NCBI RefSeq assembly: GCF_036320965.1
Contig: NC_092238.1
Location: 55,484,970 to 55,548,969 of the forward strand
Origin: Panulirus ornatus
Lineage: Eukaryota > Arthropoda > Malacostraca > Decapoda > Palinuridae
Reading direction: 5' to 3'
DNA: 64,000 nt
The position numbers were made by a program, and so were the translations under genes. The notes beneath the pieces were generated by a model. The model saw only the letters and a list, made by a program, of their open reading frames with translations. It did no database searches and was not told where the DNA came from. Shown here in pieces: positions 50,661 through 63,831 of this stretch; positions within the stretch are counted from its first letter, which is position 1; every line of letters starts with the position of its first letter.

Positions 50661-51958
50661 TTATTGCAGTGGAATTCATTAAGAAAGGGGGTGCCTGTAT
50701 TGTGGACTAGTTGGTAAGCTTATGTAATGTATGTGTGACTCACAGTGAGGTGCCTGAGAACTGGCGGAATGCCTGCATCGTGCCATTGTACAAAGGTAAA
50801 AAGAAGAAGAATTAGTGCTGAAATTACAGATTTATAAGTTTGTTGAGTATTCCGGGGAAGTTCTATGGGAGGGTATTGATTGAGAGGGTGAAGGCATGTT
50901 CAGAGCATCAGATTGGGGAATGTGGTTTCAGAAGTCGTAGTGGATATGATGATCAGGTGTTAGTTTTGAAAAATGTATGTGAGAAATACTTAGAAAAGCA
51001 AATGGATTTGTATGTAGCATTTGTGGATCTAGCGAAGGCATATGATAGAGTTGATAGAGATGCTCTGTGGAAGGTATTAAGAATATATGGTGTTGGAGGG
51101 AAGTTGTTAGAAGTAGTGAAAAGTTTTTATCGTGGATGTAAGGCATGTGTTTTCGTAGGAAGAGGGGAAAGTGATTGGTTCACAGCGTATGCTGGTTTGC
51201 GGCAGGGGTGCGTGATGTCTCCATTGTTGTTTAATTTGTTTGTGGATGGGGGTTGCTAGGGAGGTGAATGCAAGAGTTTTAGAGAGATGGGCAAGTATGC
51301 AGTCTGTTGTGGATGAGAGAGCTTTGGAAGTGAGTCAGTTGTTGTTTGCTGATTATGCAGCACTGGTGGCTGATTCGTGTGAAAAATTGTAGAAGCTGTT
51401 GACTGAGGCTGGTAATGTGTGTGAAAGAAGAAATCTGAGAGTACATGTGAATAAGAACAAGGTTATTAGGCACTGTAGGGTAGAGGGACAAGTCAAGTGA
51501 GAGGTAAGTTTTAATGGAAAAAAAATGGAGGAAGTGAAGTGTTTTAATTAGTGGGAGTGTTTTAGAAGTGGGAGACGAAATTGGAGGTGGAAAGATGGAG
51601 AGAAAATTGATTTTGAGTGACCGGAGCCTCACCATGCAAAAGGGTGAAAGGCGTGCAAGGAATTGAGTGAATAGGAGCGATGTTGTTTACGGGGATCGAC
51701 CTGCTGTCGATGGATTGAACCAGGGCATGTGAATCGTCTGGGGTAAACCGTTGAAAGTTTTGTAGGGACTGGATGTGGAAAGGAAGGTGTGGTTTCGCTG
51801 GAATATACATGAAACCTAGCGACTGAGGTTGAGAGAATATGGCCGTTGTTGTATTTTCCTAGCGCTACCTCGCACACATGCGGGGGGGGGTTGTCATTTC
51901 TTGTGTGTCGGTGTCGCGAGGGGAATGGATAGGGGCAGACAGTATGAATTATGTACAT
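50661..51958 (+). mobile_element. LINE-A copy 25, long 3' UTR, 5'-truncated, internally deleted
   Basis: Starts in the RT ([15 protein letters not shown]) after a short TATATG-rich stretch (50631-50660). The segment between FN at about 51545 and the GRRNWRW equivalent at about 51567 is deleted. The long 3' UTR follows to 51958. Confidence 0.88.
50840..51259 (+). pseudogene. LINE-A reverse transcriptase segment (copy 25)
   Basis: 139 aa: [20 protein letters not shown], a shortened [32 protein letters not shown] (motif A), [39 protein letters not shown] (motif B). A frameshift at 51250 ends it; motif C in the next segment reads FADYAAL, with both the frame and an aspartate lost. Confidence 0.85.
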
Positions 51959-51968
51959 ATATATATAA

Positions 51969-52050
<82 letters not shown>

Positions 52051-52052
52051 CT
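51959..52052. repeat. (TA)n array after copy 25
   Basis: Imperfect (TA)n of about 90 bp with ATAAATAT and ATACAT interruptions. Confidence 0.94.
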
Positions 52053-54853
<2,801 letters not shown>

Positions 54854-54855
54854 TA

Positions 54856-54885
54856 TGCACACACGGCAAAATAAACTAGCGCGCG
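54856..54885. repeat. left terminal inverted repeat (putative)
   Basis: The core CAAAATAAACTAGCGCGC matches CAAAAAAACTATCGCGC at the other end with one gap and one mismatch, and CACACA precedes both. A TA dinucleotide lies immediately outside. Confidence 0.6.
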
Positions 54886-54899
54886 TTTTTTGTACGAAA

Positions 54900-55442
54900 C
54901 AAAATGACGCACCAGACGTGGAATAATGGAACAGTCAACATTTTCCTGTGAGGTGGTGGTAGCCCTGATGTCCCTGCCTATGGGTGTCCTCACCTATCTA
55001 ATGGCAACGATACATCCTTCCGTATGTAGTACAGTAGATGGGATACGTAAATTGAGCATGTAAATGTAATATTCTGCACAGTAAGGCATATAGCAGTAAT
55101 CAATATCTCTTGCAAAGTGTCAAATTCGTGATGTAAAACAATATACTACATGGTAACTACGACACCCTGCTTCATACCGGCGGTGATTTATCTGTCTGCT
55201 GGTTTAGATTAATCATCAACCTCACGTAATATGTAGTATCACCTGTGTGACTGATAACAGTATGTCAAAAACCTGGCACCACATCATAGTATTTAGTGAA
55301 CCAACATGAAAAGTAATGACTCTTTTCATGGATCTGCATTGGTTAACTTCCCTTTAACAGTGAAAATCAGATTTCTATATAACATGACCATAGACATGTT
55401 GTTGGAGGTTAAGAAAGTAATCTTTGACTAAATTTTATTATT
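54900..55442. other. noncoding 3' part of the Tc1-like element
   Basis: No ORF of note and no LINE-A similarity. It lies between the left terminus and the transposase stop, so it is probably the 3' untranslated part of the transposon. Confidence 0.55.
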
Positions 55443-55973
55443 TCAATACTTGGTATAACCTCCTCCCGTTGCCAACACTTCATTGAGCCTTCGAGGCATG
55501 GATGCCACTAACGTCTGCGTTAAGTTCCTACCAGAAGGGCTTCGTAGATGTTCCCATGCTTGTAAAGCATCATTTACGACTGTAGCACGACATCGATGTT
55601 GTCGGTCAGGCATGCCTTTCTGCATGGCCGCCCATACGTGCTCTATCGGGTTGAGATCAGGCGATTTTGCAGGATGTGATAACACTGTTATACGTGGATG
55701 GCGAGCATACCACGCCTTTACAACCCTATATGTGTGAACTGGGCTGTTATCTTGGACGAGGTAAAATGGCTCCGGCTCTGGAAACAGCATAGCCCACACT
55801 GAAGGTAGCAGGACCTCCTCCAGTATCTCAACGTATCTAGGTCCGGTCAACTGGCCAGGCCCGACATCCACCAACTCACCGACACCAGCACCATGGATGG
55901 ATCCAACCAAATAGTCCTGCACTGACGCGCGCGCCCACTCCTCCTGCTACCCACCACATGTTGTGTCTCGTAT

Positions 55974-56374
55974 CTGGTTATATAAAATGTACAAAATTAC
56001 ATAAGACAGTGTGTCTTAATCATATTAGTGCAACTGTAGCTGCAATATAGATTAAGATAATAACTAAGTAAATTAAAAAATATTAACTAACTCAATATAT
56101 AATAATTATTTATTATGATATCACATCGTAAATGGAGATTATTGCTACACTATTTACATATGCCGTATAAAGTGATCATGATCACTGTTATTCACGTAGA
56201 AAATAATGAGTGTGCATAACTAAAATGTAATACTGCAGCACAACAGGACGTTTCAAGCAGCAAACGACTGTGGTGGCCGTGGCACCCTGGTTTCAAAGCA
56301 CTTCCGGAACGGTTGGCCTCACCATAAATTGTCATTATAAAATGGAAAATATGTTATATAGCATAACCTCTGTG

Positions 56375-56428
<54 letters not shown>

Positions 56429-56433
56429 TGTTT

Positions 56434-56495
<62 letters not shown>

Positions 56496-56507
56496 GTAAG
56501 AGCTAAC
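55974..56507 (-). other. intron 2 of the Tc1-like transposase, with microsatellites
   Basis: 534 bp. The donor is AAG|GTTAGC after HPNT, and the acceptor is ATAACCAG|ATACGAG, which restores the RYETQHVV segment expected in Tc1 transposases. Phase 2. It contains adjacent (CA)n, (GA)n and (ACAG)n tracts. Confidence 0.7.
56370..56495. repeat. compound microsatellite (GT)n-(GA)n-(ACAG)n
   Basis: GT run at 56370-56432, GA run at 56436-56479 and ACAG units at 56479-56495, all inside intron 2. The Ser-Leu and Thr-His repeat reading frames across it are artefacts. Confidence 0.95.
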
Positions 56508-56815
56508 CTTGTGTTAGGATGCCGCCAAACATGTTTGTTTGCAGTGGGACCATCGCTGCAGAAGGTTTTTTCATCACAAAAGATGACGTTCTCCCAAAAC
56601 TGATGTGGCTTGTCCGCATACTCCAACGCATACTCCACCCTGCTCTCCATGTTTGCCTCACTTAACACAGGTTTTGTTGCTGGTATGCGACCACGTAGCC
56701 CCTCAGAGTGATGTCTGTTTCGGACAGTTTGAGGGGTGCACTGCAGACCAAGAGTATCCCGAATGTTGCTAGCGTCGGGCGTGAAGGGGGCAGCAGCAGT
56801 GACAGCTGCTATGGC

Positions 56816-56911
56816 CTAGGGAAAGGATGACATATTGCAAATATAACATGTGATGTGGTTGTTTACATAACATCAAGTGGTCCAGTATACCTATATATGC
56901 AACATCATTAC
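56816..56911 (-). other. intron 1 of the Tc1-like transposase
   Basis: 96 bp. The donor is CAG|GTAATG after EDDQ, and the acceptor is TTTCCCTAG|GCC before AIAAVT, with a pyrimidine-rich run before it. Phase 0. Removing it joins the two open frames exactly; unspliced, the frame stops. Confidence 0.75.
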
Positions 56912-57109
56912 CTGATCATCTTCCGGGGTTGTGCAACGTGGGCGCCCACGCCGATGCCTGTTGTCTGTGTTGCCCAACTCTGCCTGTCGGCGAATCCATC
57001 GTGCTACGGTTGACCGGTGAATACCAAGACGTCTCCCAATTTCAGAGTCGCTGTAGCCCTCATTATGAAGCTGTAGAATAGCTTCACGTGTCGCTTGTGA
57101 GGTTTCCAT

Positions 57110-57648
57110 GGTAAAATTAGATATACCACAAAAACAACCTTTCGACATTGGCTCGCAGTGAACTATACCCGCGCTGTTTCATTGTTTCAAAAATATATCG
57201 CATGTCTCATTACATTTCCTGCATGGACACGAAATGGCGGTGTAAGATAACCTTTATGGACTGCCACGAACCCAGATGTGCTATAGAATAATACAATATC
57301 AATAGTAAAACATATTCTTCCCAAATTACACCTATACAATATGAAGCTATTGTGTTTACCTGGCATCACATTGAGGTATGCTGCAGCTACCACATGCGGG
57401 GGTTGCCGCATATAGCTGTGTGTGTCGCACAGCTATATTACACACACCAATTCAAAAGTAGGGGTTCGTACTGCCTTGTATGATGTAATTTTATTGTTAA
57501 TAATATAATGCCGCTCTTGTGGCACGTAACATACATGGGTCTAGCATAGGACTCTGGAAACCTGTGGCTTCCAGGCACGTATACCAACCCTACCGGCATG
57601 GTACAACAGGTATGTCAGTGATCATTACACACGTCTTCAGACCCCCTC
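57110..57648. other. noncoding 5' part of the Tc1-like element
   Basis: The region upstream of the transposase start. A 74-aa minus-strand ORF (57187-57411) has no recognisable domain. A perfect 11-bp inverted repeat (ATATAGCTGTG / CACAGCTATAT) with a 7-nt loop lies at 57410-57438. A promoter for the transposase would be expected here but I cannot point to one. Confidence 0.5.
57410..57438. repeat. 11-bp perfect inverted repeat (hairpin)
   Basis: Arms ATATAGCTGTG and CACAGCTATAT with the loop TGTGTCG. It lies upstream of the transposase start inside the transposon. Confidence 0.85.
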
Positions 57649-57673
57649 TGCGCGATAGTTTTTTTGTTGTGTG
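57649..57673. repeat. right terminal inverted repeat (putative)
   Basis: The plus strand reads GCGCGATAGTTTTTTTGTTG and then TGTG, the reverse complement of the left end apart from small gaps. It is followed by TA at 57674-57675, where LINE-A 3' UTR sequence begins. Confidence 0.6.
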
Positions 57674-57695
57674 TACATGTGTATATATGTATGTC

Positions 57696-57770
<75 letters not shown>

Positions 57771-57921
57771 ACATTGAGATGCATAGGTATGTATATTTGT
57801 GTGTGTGGACGTGTATGTATATGCATGTGTATATGGGTGGGTTGTGCCATTATTTCGTCTGTTTCCTTACGCCACCTCGCTAAGGCGAGAGACAGCGACA
57901 AAGCAAAATAAAATAATAATA
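57674..57921 (+). mobile_element. LINE-A fragment 28, 3' UTR end
   Basis: The last 250 bp of a long-type 3' UTR, beginning TACATGTGTATATATGTATG at the transposon border and ending GACAAAGCAAAATAAAATAATAATAG before (TA)n. A (TA)n expansion of about 50 bp (57704-57754) sits inside the UTR where other copies have only a short TATATATAT. Confidence 0.9.

Positions 57922-58009
<88 letters not shown>
57922..58009. repeat. (TA)n array between fragments 28 and 29
   Basis: 88 bp of pure (TA)n joining two LINE-A copies in the same orientation. Confidence 0.96.
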
Positions 58010-58012
<3 letters not shown>

Positions 58013-59068
58013 AGGGAGGTGAATGCAAGAGTTTTGGAAAGAGGGGCAAGTATGAAGTCTGTTGGGGATGAGAGAGCTTGGGAAGTGAGTCAGTTATTGT
58101 TCGCTGATGATACAGCGCTGGTGGCTGATTCATGTGAGAAACTGCAGAAGCTGGTGACTGAGTTTGGTAAAGAGTGTGAAAGAAGAAAGTTAAGAGTAAA
58201 TGTGAATAAGAGCAAGGTTATTAGGTACAGTAGGGTTGAGGGTCAAGTCAATTGGGAGGTGAGTTTGAATGGAGAAAAACTGGAGGAAGTGAAGTGTTTT
58301 AGATATCTGGGAGTGGATTTGGCAGCGGATGGAACCATGGAAGCGGAAGTGGATCTTAGGGTGGGGGAGGGGGCGAAAATTCTGGGAGCCTTGAAGAATG
58401 TGTGGAAGTCGAGAACATTATCTCGGAAAGCAAAAATGAATGTTTGAAGGAATAGTGGTTCCAACAATGTTGTAAGGTTGCGAGGCGTGGGCTATGGATA
58501 GAGTTGTGCGCAGGAGGATGGATGTGCTGGAAATGAGATGTTTGAGGACAATGTGTGGTGTGAGGTGGTTTGATCGAGTAAGTAACATAAGGGTAAGAGA
58601 GATGTGTGGAAATAAAAAGAGCGTGGTTGAGAGAGCAGAAGAGGGTGTTTTGAAATGGTTTGGGCACATGGAGAGAATGAGTGAGGAAAGATTGACCAAG
58701 AGGATATATGTGTCGGAGGTGGAGGGAACGAGGAGAAGAGGGAGACCAAATTGGAGGTGGAAAGATGGAGTGAAAAAGATTTTGTGTGATCGAGGCCTGA
58801 ACATGCAGGAGGGTGAAAGGAGGGCAAGGAATAGAGTGAATTGGAGCGATATGGTATACCGGGGTTGACGTGAAGTCAGTGGATTGAATCGGGGCATGTG
58901 AAGCGTCTGGGGTAAACCATGGAAAGCTGTGTAGGTATGTATATTTTGCGTGTGTGGACGTATGTATATACATATGTATCGGGGTGGGTTGGGCCATTTC
59001 TTTCGTCTGTTTCCTTGCGCTACCTCGCAAACGCGGGAGACAGCGACAAAGCAAAAAAAAAAAAAAAA
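58010..59068 (+). mobile_element. LINE-A copy 29, short 3' UTR, 5'-truncated
   Basis: Starts at [20 protein letters not shown] after (TA)n and ends with the short 3' UTR and an A run at 59055-59068. Confidence 0.94.
58019..58868 (+). pseudogene. LINE-A RT C-terminal half, one frameshift (copy 29)
   Basis: 58019-58447 reads [49 protein letters not shown], then a small deletion at 58437 (AAAATGAATG where others have AAAATGGGTATG) shifts the frame. 58494-58868 continues with [47 protein letters not shown] to the natural stop. Confidence 0.88.
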
Positions 59069-59089
59069 TATATATATATACATATATAC

Positions 59090-60656
59090 CCTACTGTACA
59101 TAATAACCTTGCTCCTATTCAAATTTACTCTTAGTTTTCTTCTTTCACACACTTTACCAAACACAGTCACCAACGTCTGTAATTTCTCACCCAATTCAGC
59201 CACCAGCGCTGTAGCATCAGCAAACGACAACTGATTCACTTCCCAAGCTATCTCATCCGCAACAGACTGCATACTTGCCTTTTTTTCCAAAACTCTTGCA
59301 TCTACCTCCCTAACAACCCCATCCGTAAACAAATTAAACAACCAATGAGACATCAGGCACCCCTGCTGCACACCATCATTCACTGAGAACCAATCACTCT
59401 CCTCTCTTCCTACTCCCACACATGCCTTACATCCTCGATGAAAAATTCTAACTGTTTCTAACAATTTGCCTCCCACACCATTGTAATACCTTGAAGTACC
59501 ATTGTAGTACCTTCCAAAGAGCATCTCTATCATCTCTATCATATGCTTTCTTTAGACCCATAAATGCTACATGCAAATCCATTTCCTTTTCTAAATATTT
59601 CTCACATACATTCTTCCAAGCAAACACCTGATCCACACATCCTCTACCACTTCTGATACCACACTGCTCTTCTCTAATCTAATGCTCTTTACATGCCTTC
59701 ACCCACTCAATCAATACCCTCCCGTATGATTTCCGAGGAATACTCAACAAACTTATACCTCTGTAATTTGACCACTCACTTTTATCCCCTTTCCCTTTGC
59801 ACAATGGTACTATGCAAGCATTACGCCAATCCTAAGGCAGCTTACCATGAGTCATAAACACATTAAATAACCTTACCAACCCTTCAACAATACAGTCACC
59901 CCCTTTTTTGATAAATTCCACTGTATTACCGTCCATTCCTATTGCCTTGCCGGCTTTCATCTTTCGCAAAGCTTTTACTACCTCTTCTATGTTCACCAAA
60001 TCATTCTCCCTAACCCTCTCACTTTGCACACAACCTCTACCAAAACACCCTATATCTGCCACTCTATCATCAAACACATTCAACAAACCTTCAAAATACT
60101 GACTCCATCTCCTCACATCACCACTAATTGGTATCTCCTTCGCATTAGCCCCCTTCACTAATGTTCCCATTTGTTCTCTTGTCTTACGCATATTATTTAC
60201 CTCCTGACAAAGCATCTTTTTATTCCCCCTATCTTGCATCTTTCTCTTGACCTCATGCCTTTTCTTTTATACGTCTCCTAGTCATTTGCATTATTTCCCT
60301 GCAAAAATCATCCAAATGCCTCTCTTTTCTCTTTTTCTAATAATGTTACTCCTTCATCCCACCACCCACTACCTTTACTAATCTGCCCACCTCCCACGCT
60401 TCTCATGCCACAAGCATCTTTTGCGCAAGCCATCACTGCTTCCCTAAATACATCCCAATCATCCCCAACTCATCTTGCGTCCTTTGCTCTCACCTTTTTC
60501 CATTCTGTACTCAGTCTCTCCTTGTACTTCCTCATACAAGTCTTCTTCTTAAGCTCAGTTACACTCACTCCTCTCTTCACCCCAACATTCTGTCTTCTTT
60601 TCTGAAAACCTCTACATATCTTCACCTTCGCCTCCACAAGATAATGATCAGACATT
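59090..60656 (-). mobile_element. LINE-A copy 30, truncated at both ends, minus strand
   Basis: Runs on the minus strand from the SDH box of the endonuclease (MSDHYLVEAKV at 60655) through the linker to the middle of the RT ([13 protein letters not shown] at about 59090). It has no 5' UTR and no 3' UTR. It joins plus-strand copy 31 at 60656/60657. Confidence 0.88.
59092..60655 (-). pseudogene. LINE-A linker and reverse transcriptase, broken (copy 30)
   Basis: 60470-60655: SDHYLVEAKV and KYKERLSTEWKKV. 59832-60239: linker and [20 protein letters not shown]. 59448-59636: [20 protein letters not shown] and GLKKAYDRD in place of DLEKAYDRV, so the motif A aspartate is lost. From about 59470 down: [29 protein letters not shown] and FADATALVAEL, so motif C also lost an Asp. 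Clearly inactive. Confidence 0.85.
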
Positions 60657-60854
60657 GGATCCTCGATATTTTGGCTATGAGCGAAAGAAGCTCAAGAGTA
60701 AAGTGGAAAAGGGGATTTGGATGTTTGGGGGGCAAAGTCATGGGTTGGTGAGAGGACAATGGCAAGGGAAGAAGTAGCACTACTCCTGAAACAGGACTTG
60801 GCGGAAGTATGCGATAGAGTGTAAGAAAGTAAAACTGAAAATGGATTTAGGGAG

Positions 60855-61316
60855 ATGGTTGATTATTGGTCCCTATACACCGGGCATGAGAAGAAAGATC
60901 ATGAGAGGCAAGTGTTTTGCGAGCAGCTGAGTGAGTATGTTAGTAAATTTAATGCACGAGATCTAGTTATAGCGATAGGTGAATTGAATGCAAAGTTGAG
61001 TAACGTGGCAACTGAGGGAATAATTGGTGTACATGGGGTGTTCAGTGTTGTAAATGGAAATTGTGAAGAGCATGTAGATTTGAATGCTGATAAAGGACTA
61101 GTTACTCGGAATACCTATTTTAAAAAGAGAGATATACATAAGTATACGTATATAAGTAGGAGAGATGGCCAGAGAACGTTGCTGGATTACGTGCTAATTG
61201 ATAGGCGCTCGAAAGAGAGACTTTTGGATGTTAATCCACTAAGAGGTGGAACTGGAGGGATGTCTGATCATTATCTTGTGGAGTCAAAGGTGAAGATTTG
61301 TAGAGGGTTTCATTAA
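60855..61316 (+). pseudogene. LINE-A endonuclease segment (copy 31)
   Basis: 153 aa: HEKKDHERQVFCEQLSEYVS, VIAIGELNAKLSNVATEGII (GDLN changed to GELN, so the catalytic Asp is lost), RDIHKYTYISRRDGQRTLLD, MSDHYLVESKV, ending at a stop after GFH. The N-terminal part is out of frame. Confidence 0.86.
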
Positions 61317-61421
61317 AGAAGAGAGAGTGCTGGGGTGAAAAGAGTGGTGAGAGTAAGTGAGCTTGTGAAGGAGATTTGTGTGCGAGAGTACAAGGAGAGA
61401 CTGAGTGCTTAATGGAAAAAG

Positions 61422-61941
61422 GTGAGAGCAAAGGACGTAAGGGGAGTGGGGGAGGAATGGGATGTATTTAGGGAAGCAGTGATGGCTTGCGCAAAAGATG
61501 CTTGTGGCATGAGAAGCGTGGGAGGGGGGCAGATTAGAAAGGGTAGTGAGTGGTGGGATGAAGAAGTAAGATTATTAGTGAAAGAGGAGAGAGAGACATT
61601 TCGACGAGCTTTGCAGAAAAATAGTGCAAATGACTGGGAGATGTTTATAAGAAAGTGGCAGGTCAAGAGAAAGGTGGAACAGGTGAGAAAGTGGGGAAAT
61701 GAGAGTTGGGGTGAGAGAGTATCATTAAATTTAATTGAGAATAAAAAGATCTTTTGGAAGGAAGCGAATAAAGTGCGTAAGACAAAAACAAATTGGAACA
61801 TCAGTGAAGGGGGCTAATGGGGAGGTGATAACAAGTGCTGGTGATGTGAGAAGGAGATGGAGTGAGTATTTTGAGGGTCTGTTGAATGTGCTCGATAATA
61901 GAGTAGCAGATATAGGATGTTTTGGTCAATGTGTTGTGTGA
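61422..61941 (+). pseudogene. LINE-A linker (copy 31)
   Basis: 61422-61817 reads [60 protein letters not shown]; a frameshift near 61790 leads into 61735-61941 ([20 protein letters not shown]). This helical, charged linker lies between the endonuclease and RT in LINE-A. Confidence 0.8.
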
Positions 61942-61959
61942 AGTGAGAGGGTTAGGGAA

Positions 61960-63425
61960 AATGATTTGGCAAACAGAGAACAGGTAGTAAAAACTTTGCT
62001 GAAGATGGAAGCCGGCAAGGGAGCGGGTTTGGACGGTATTGCTGTGGAATTTATTAAAAAGGGGGTGACTATGGTGTTGACTGGATGATTAGGATAATTG
62101 ATTTATGTATGACTAATGGTGGGGTGCCTGATGGTTTGCGGGATGCATGTATAATGCCATTGTGCAATGGCAAAGGGGAAAGAGAGTGAAAGCATATACA
62201 GAGCATCAGGCTAGGTAAGAGCAGTGTGGTTTCAAAGCTGGTAGAGGATGTGTGGATTAGGTGTTTCCTTTGAAGAATGTATGTGAGAAATACTTAGGAT
62301 AGCAAATGGATTTGTATGTTGCATATATGCATCTGGAAAAGGCATATGAGAGAGTTGATAGAGATGCTCTGTGTAATGAATTAAGAATATATTGTGTGAG
62401 AGGCAAGTTGCTAGAAGCAGTGAAGTTTTTATCAAGGATGTATGGCATATGTAGGAGCAGGAAGAGGGGAAATTGATTGGTTCTCAGTGAATGTCGGTTT
62501 GCGGCAGGGTTGTTTAATTTGTTTACGGATGGGGTTGTTAGGGAGATGAATGGAAGAGTTTTGGAGAGAAGAGCAAGTATACTGTCTGTTGTGGATGCGA
62601 GGGCTTGGGAAATTAGTCAGTTGTTGTTCGCTGATGATACAATGCTGGTGGGTAATGCGGGTGAGAAACTGCTGAAGCTGGTGACTGAGTTTGGTAAAGT
62701 GTGTGAAAGAAGAAAGCTGAGAGTAAATGTGTATAAGAGCAAGGTTATTAGGTATAGTAGGGGAGAGGGATAAGTCAATTATGAGGTAGGTTTGAACATA
62801 GAAAAATTGGAGGAAGTGAAGTGTTTTAGATATCTAGGAGTGGATTTGGCAGCGGATGGAACCATGGAAGTGGAAGTGAGTCACAGGGTGGGGAAGGGGA
62901 GAAAGTTCTGGGAGCGTTGAAAAATGTGTGGAAGGCGGGAACATTATCTCGGAAAGTAAAACTGGGTATGTTTGAAGGAACAGTGGTTCCAACAATGATA
63001 TATGGCTGCGAGGAGAAGGCTATACATAGAGTTGTTCGGAGGAGGGTGTATGTGTTGGAAATGAGATGTCTAAGGACAATATGTGATGTGAGGTGGTTTT
63101 ATCAAGCAAGTAATGAAAGAGTAAGAGAGATGTGTGGTAATAAGAGTGTGGCTGAGAGAGCAGAAGATGGAGTTTTGAGACGGTTCGTTCACATAAAGAG
63201 AATGATTGAGGAAAGATTGACAAAAAGTATATATGTGTCAGAGTGGAGTGGTCGAGAAGATTTGGGAGGCCAAATTGGAGGTGGAAAGATGGAGTGAAAA
63301 AGATTTCGAGCCATAGGGGCGGGAACATGCAGGAGGGAGAAAGGCGTGCAAGGAATAGATTGAATTGGAATGATGTTGTACACCGGAGTCGACGTTCTGT
63401 GAATGGATTGAACCAGAGCATCTGA
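61960..63425 (+). pseudogene. LINE-A reverse transcriptase, eroded (copy 31)
   Basis: Many short frames. 62477-62773: [54 protein letters not shown]. 62917-63297: [42 protein letters not shown]. 63243-63425: [20 protein letters not shown]. The [10 protein letters not shown] region near 62180 is largely deleted and motif A near 62330 reads HLEKAYERV. Confidence 0.82.
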
Positions 63426-63831
63426 AGCACCTGGGGTAATCCATGGAAAGTTTTGTTTGGCCTGGATGTGGAAAAGGAGCTGTGGTTTCGCTGCATTATA
63501 CATAACATCTATAGACTGAGTAAGAATGAATGTGACCTTTGTTGTCCTTTCCTATCGCTACCTGTAGCGGATGGGATGGGGGTTGTCATTTCATGCGTGA
63601 CAGGGTGGCGACGGGAATGAATAAAGGGAGCAAGTATGTGTTATGTATATGTGTATAAATGTATATGTCTATGTATGTACATGTATACGTTCAAAAGTAT
63701 AGGTATGTTTATTTGCGTGTGTGGACGCGTATGTATATACATGTGTATGTTAGTGGGTTTGGCCGTTCTTTCGTCTGTTTCCACGCGCTAATTCGCTAAT
63801 GCGGGAGACAGCGACAAAGTATAATGAATAC

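Larger units (their letters stand above)
55443..57109 (-). pseudogene. Tc1-like transposase, three exons, one 2-nt frameshift
   Basis: Exon 1 (57109-56912, 66 codons) starts METSQATREAILQLHNEG and holds the helix-turn-helix DNA-binding part (SEIGRRLGIHRSTVARWIRR) and a GRPR hook (RHRRGRPRCT). Exon 2 (56815-56508) has the second DNA-binding part (TPQTVRNRHHSEGLRGRIP) and the first catalytic Asp (VIFCDEKTF). Exon 3 (55973-55443) has the second Asp (LVQDNSPVHTYRVV) and the Glu (SPDLNPIEHVWAAM). I count 35 residues between the last two, against 34 in typical Tc1. Spliced length is about 344 aa, normal for Tc1. A 2-nt excess in a GCGCGCGC run near 55927-55934 shifts the frame between SGR and SVQDYLVG. 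Confidence 0.8.
54856..57673 (-). mobile_element. Tc1/mariner-type DNA transposon with a spliced transposase
   Basis: An element of about 2.8 kb bounded by TA (54854-54855 and 57674-57675). Left end CACACACGGCAAAATAAACT and, read inward on the minus strand, right end CACACAACAAAAAAACTATC are imperfect inverted repeats; both continue with a CGCGC-like stretch. It encodes one transposase on the minus strand in three exons, and is about twice the usual Tc1 length because of the introns and flanks. Left and right host flanks are LINE-A but of opposite strands, so the site was also rearranged or formed at a junction. Confidence 0.8.

Noticed and set aside
56354..56668. Ser-Leu and Thr-His repeats as part of the transposase
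   Set aside because: The frame runs from exon 2 through the donor site into intron 2 microsatellites; the expected transposase sequence resumes only after the acceptor at 55974.
57187..57411. 74-aa minus-strand ORF upstream of the transposase as an extra exon or gene
   Set aside because: No recognisable domain; the transposase already has a full N-terminus starting at 57109.
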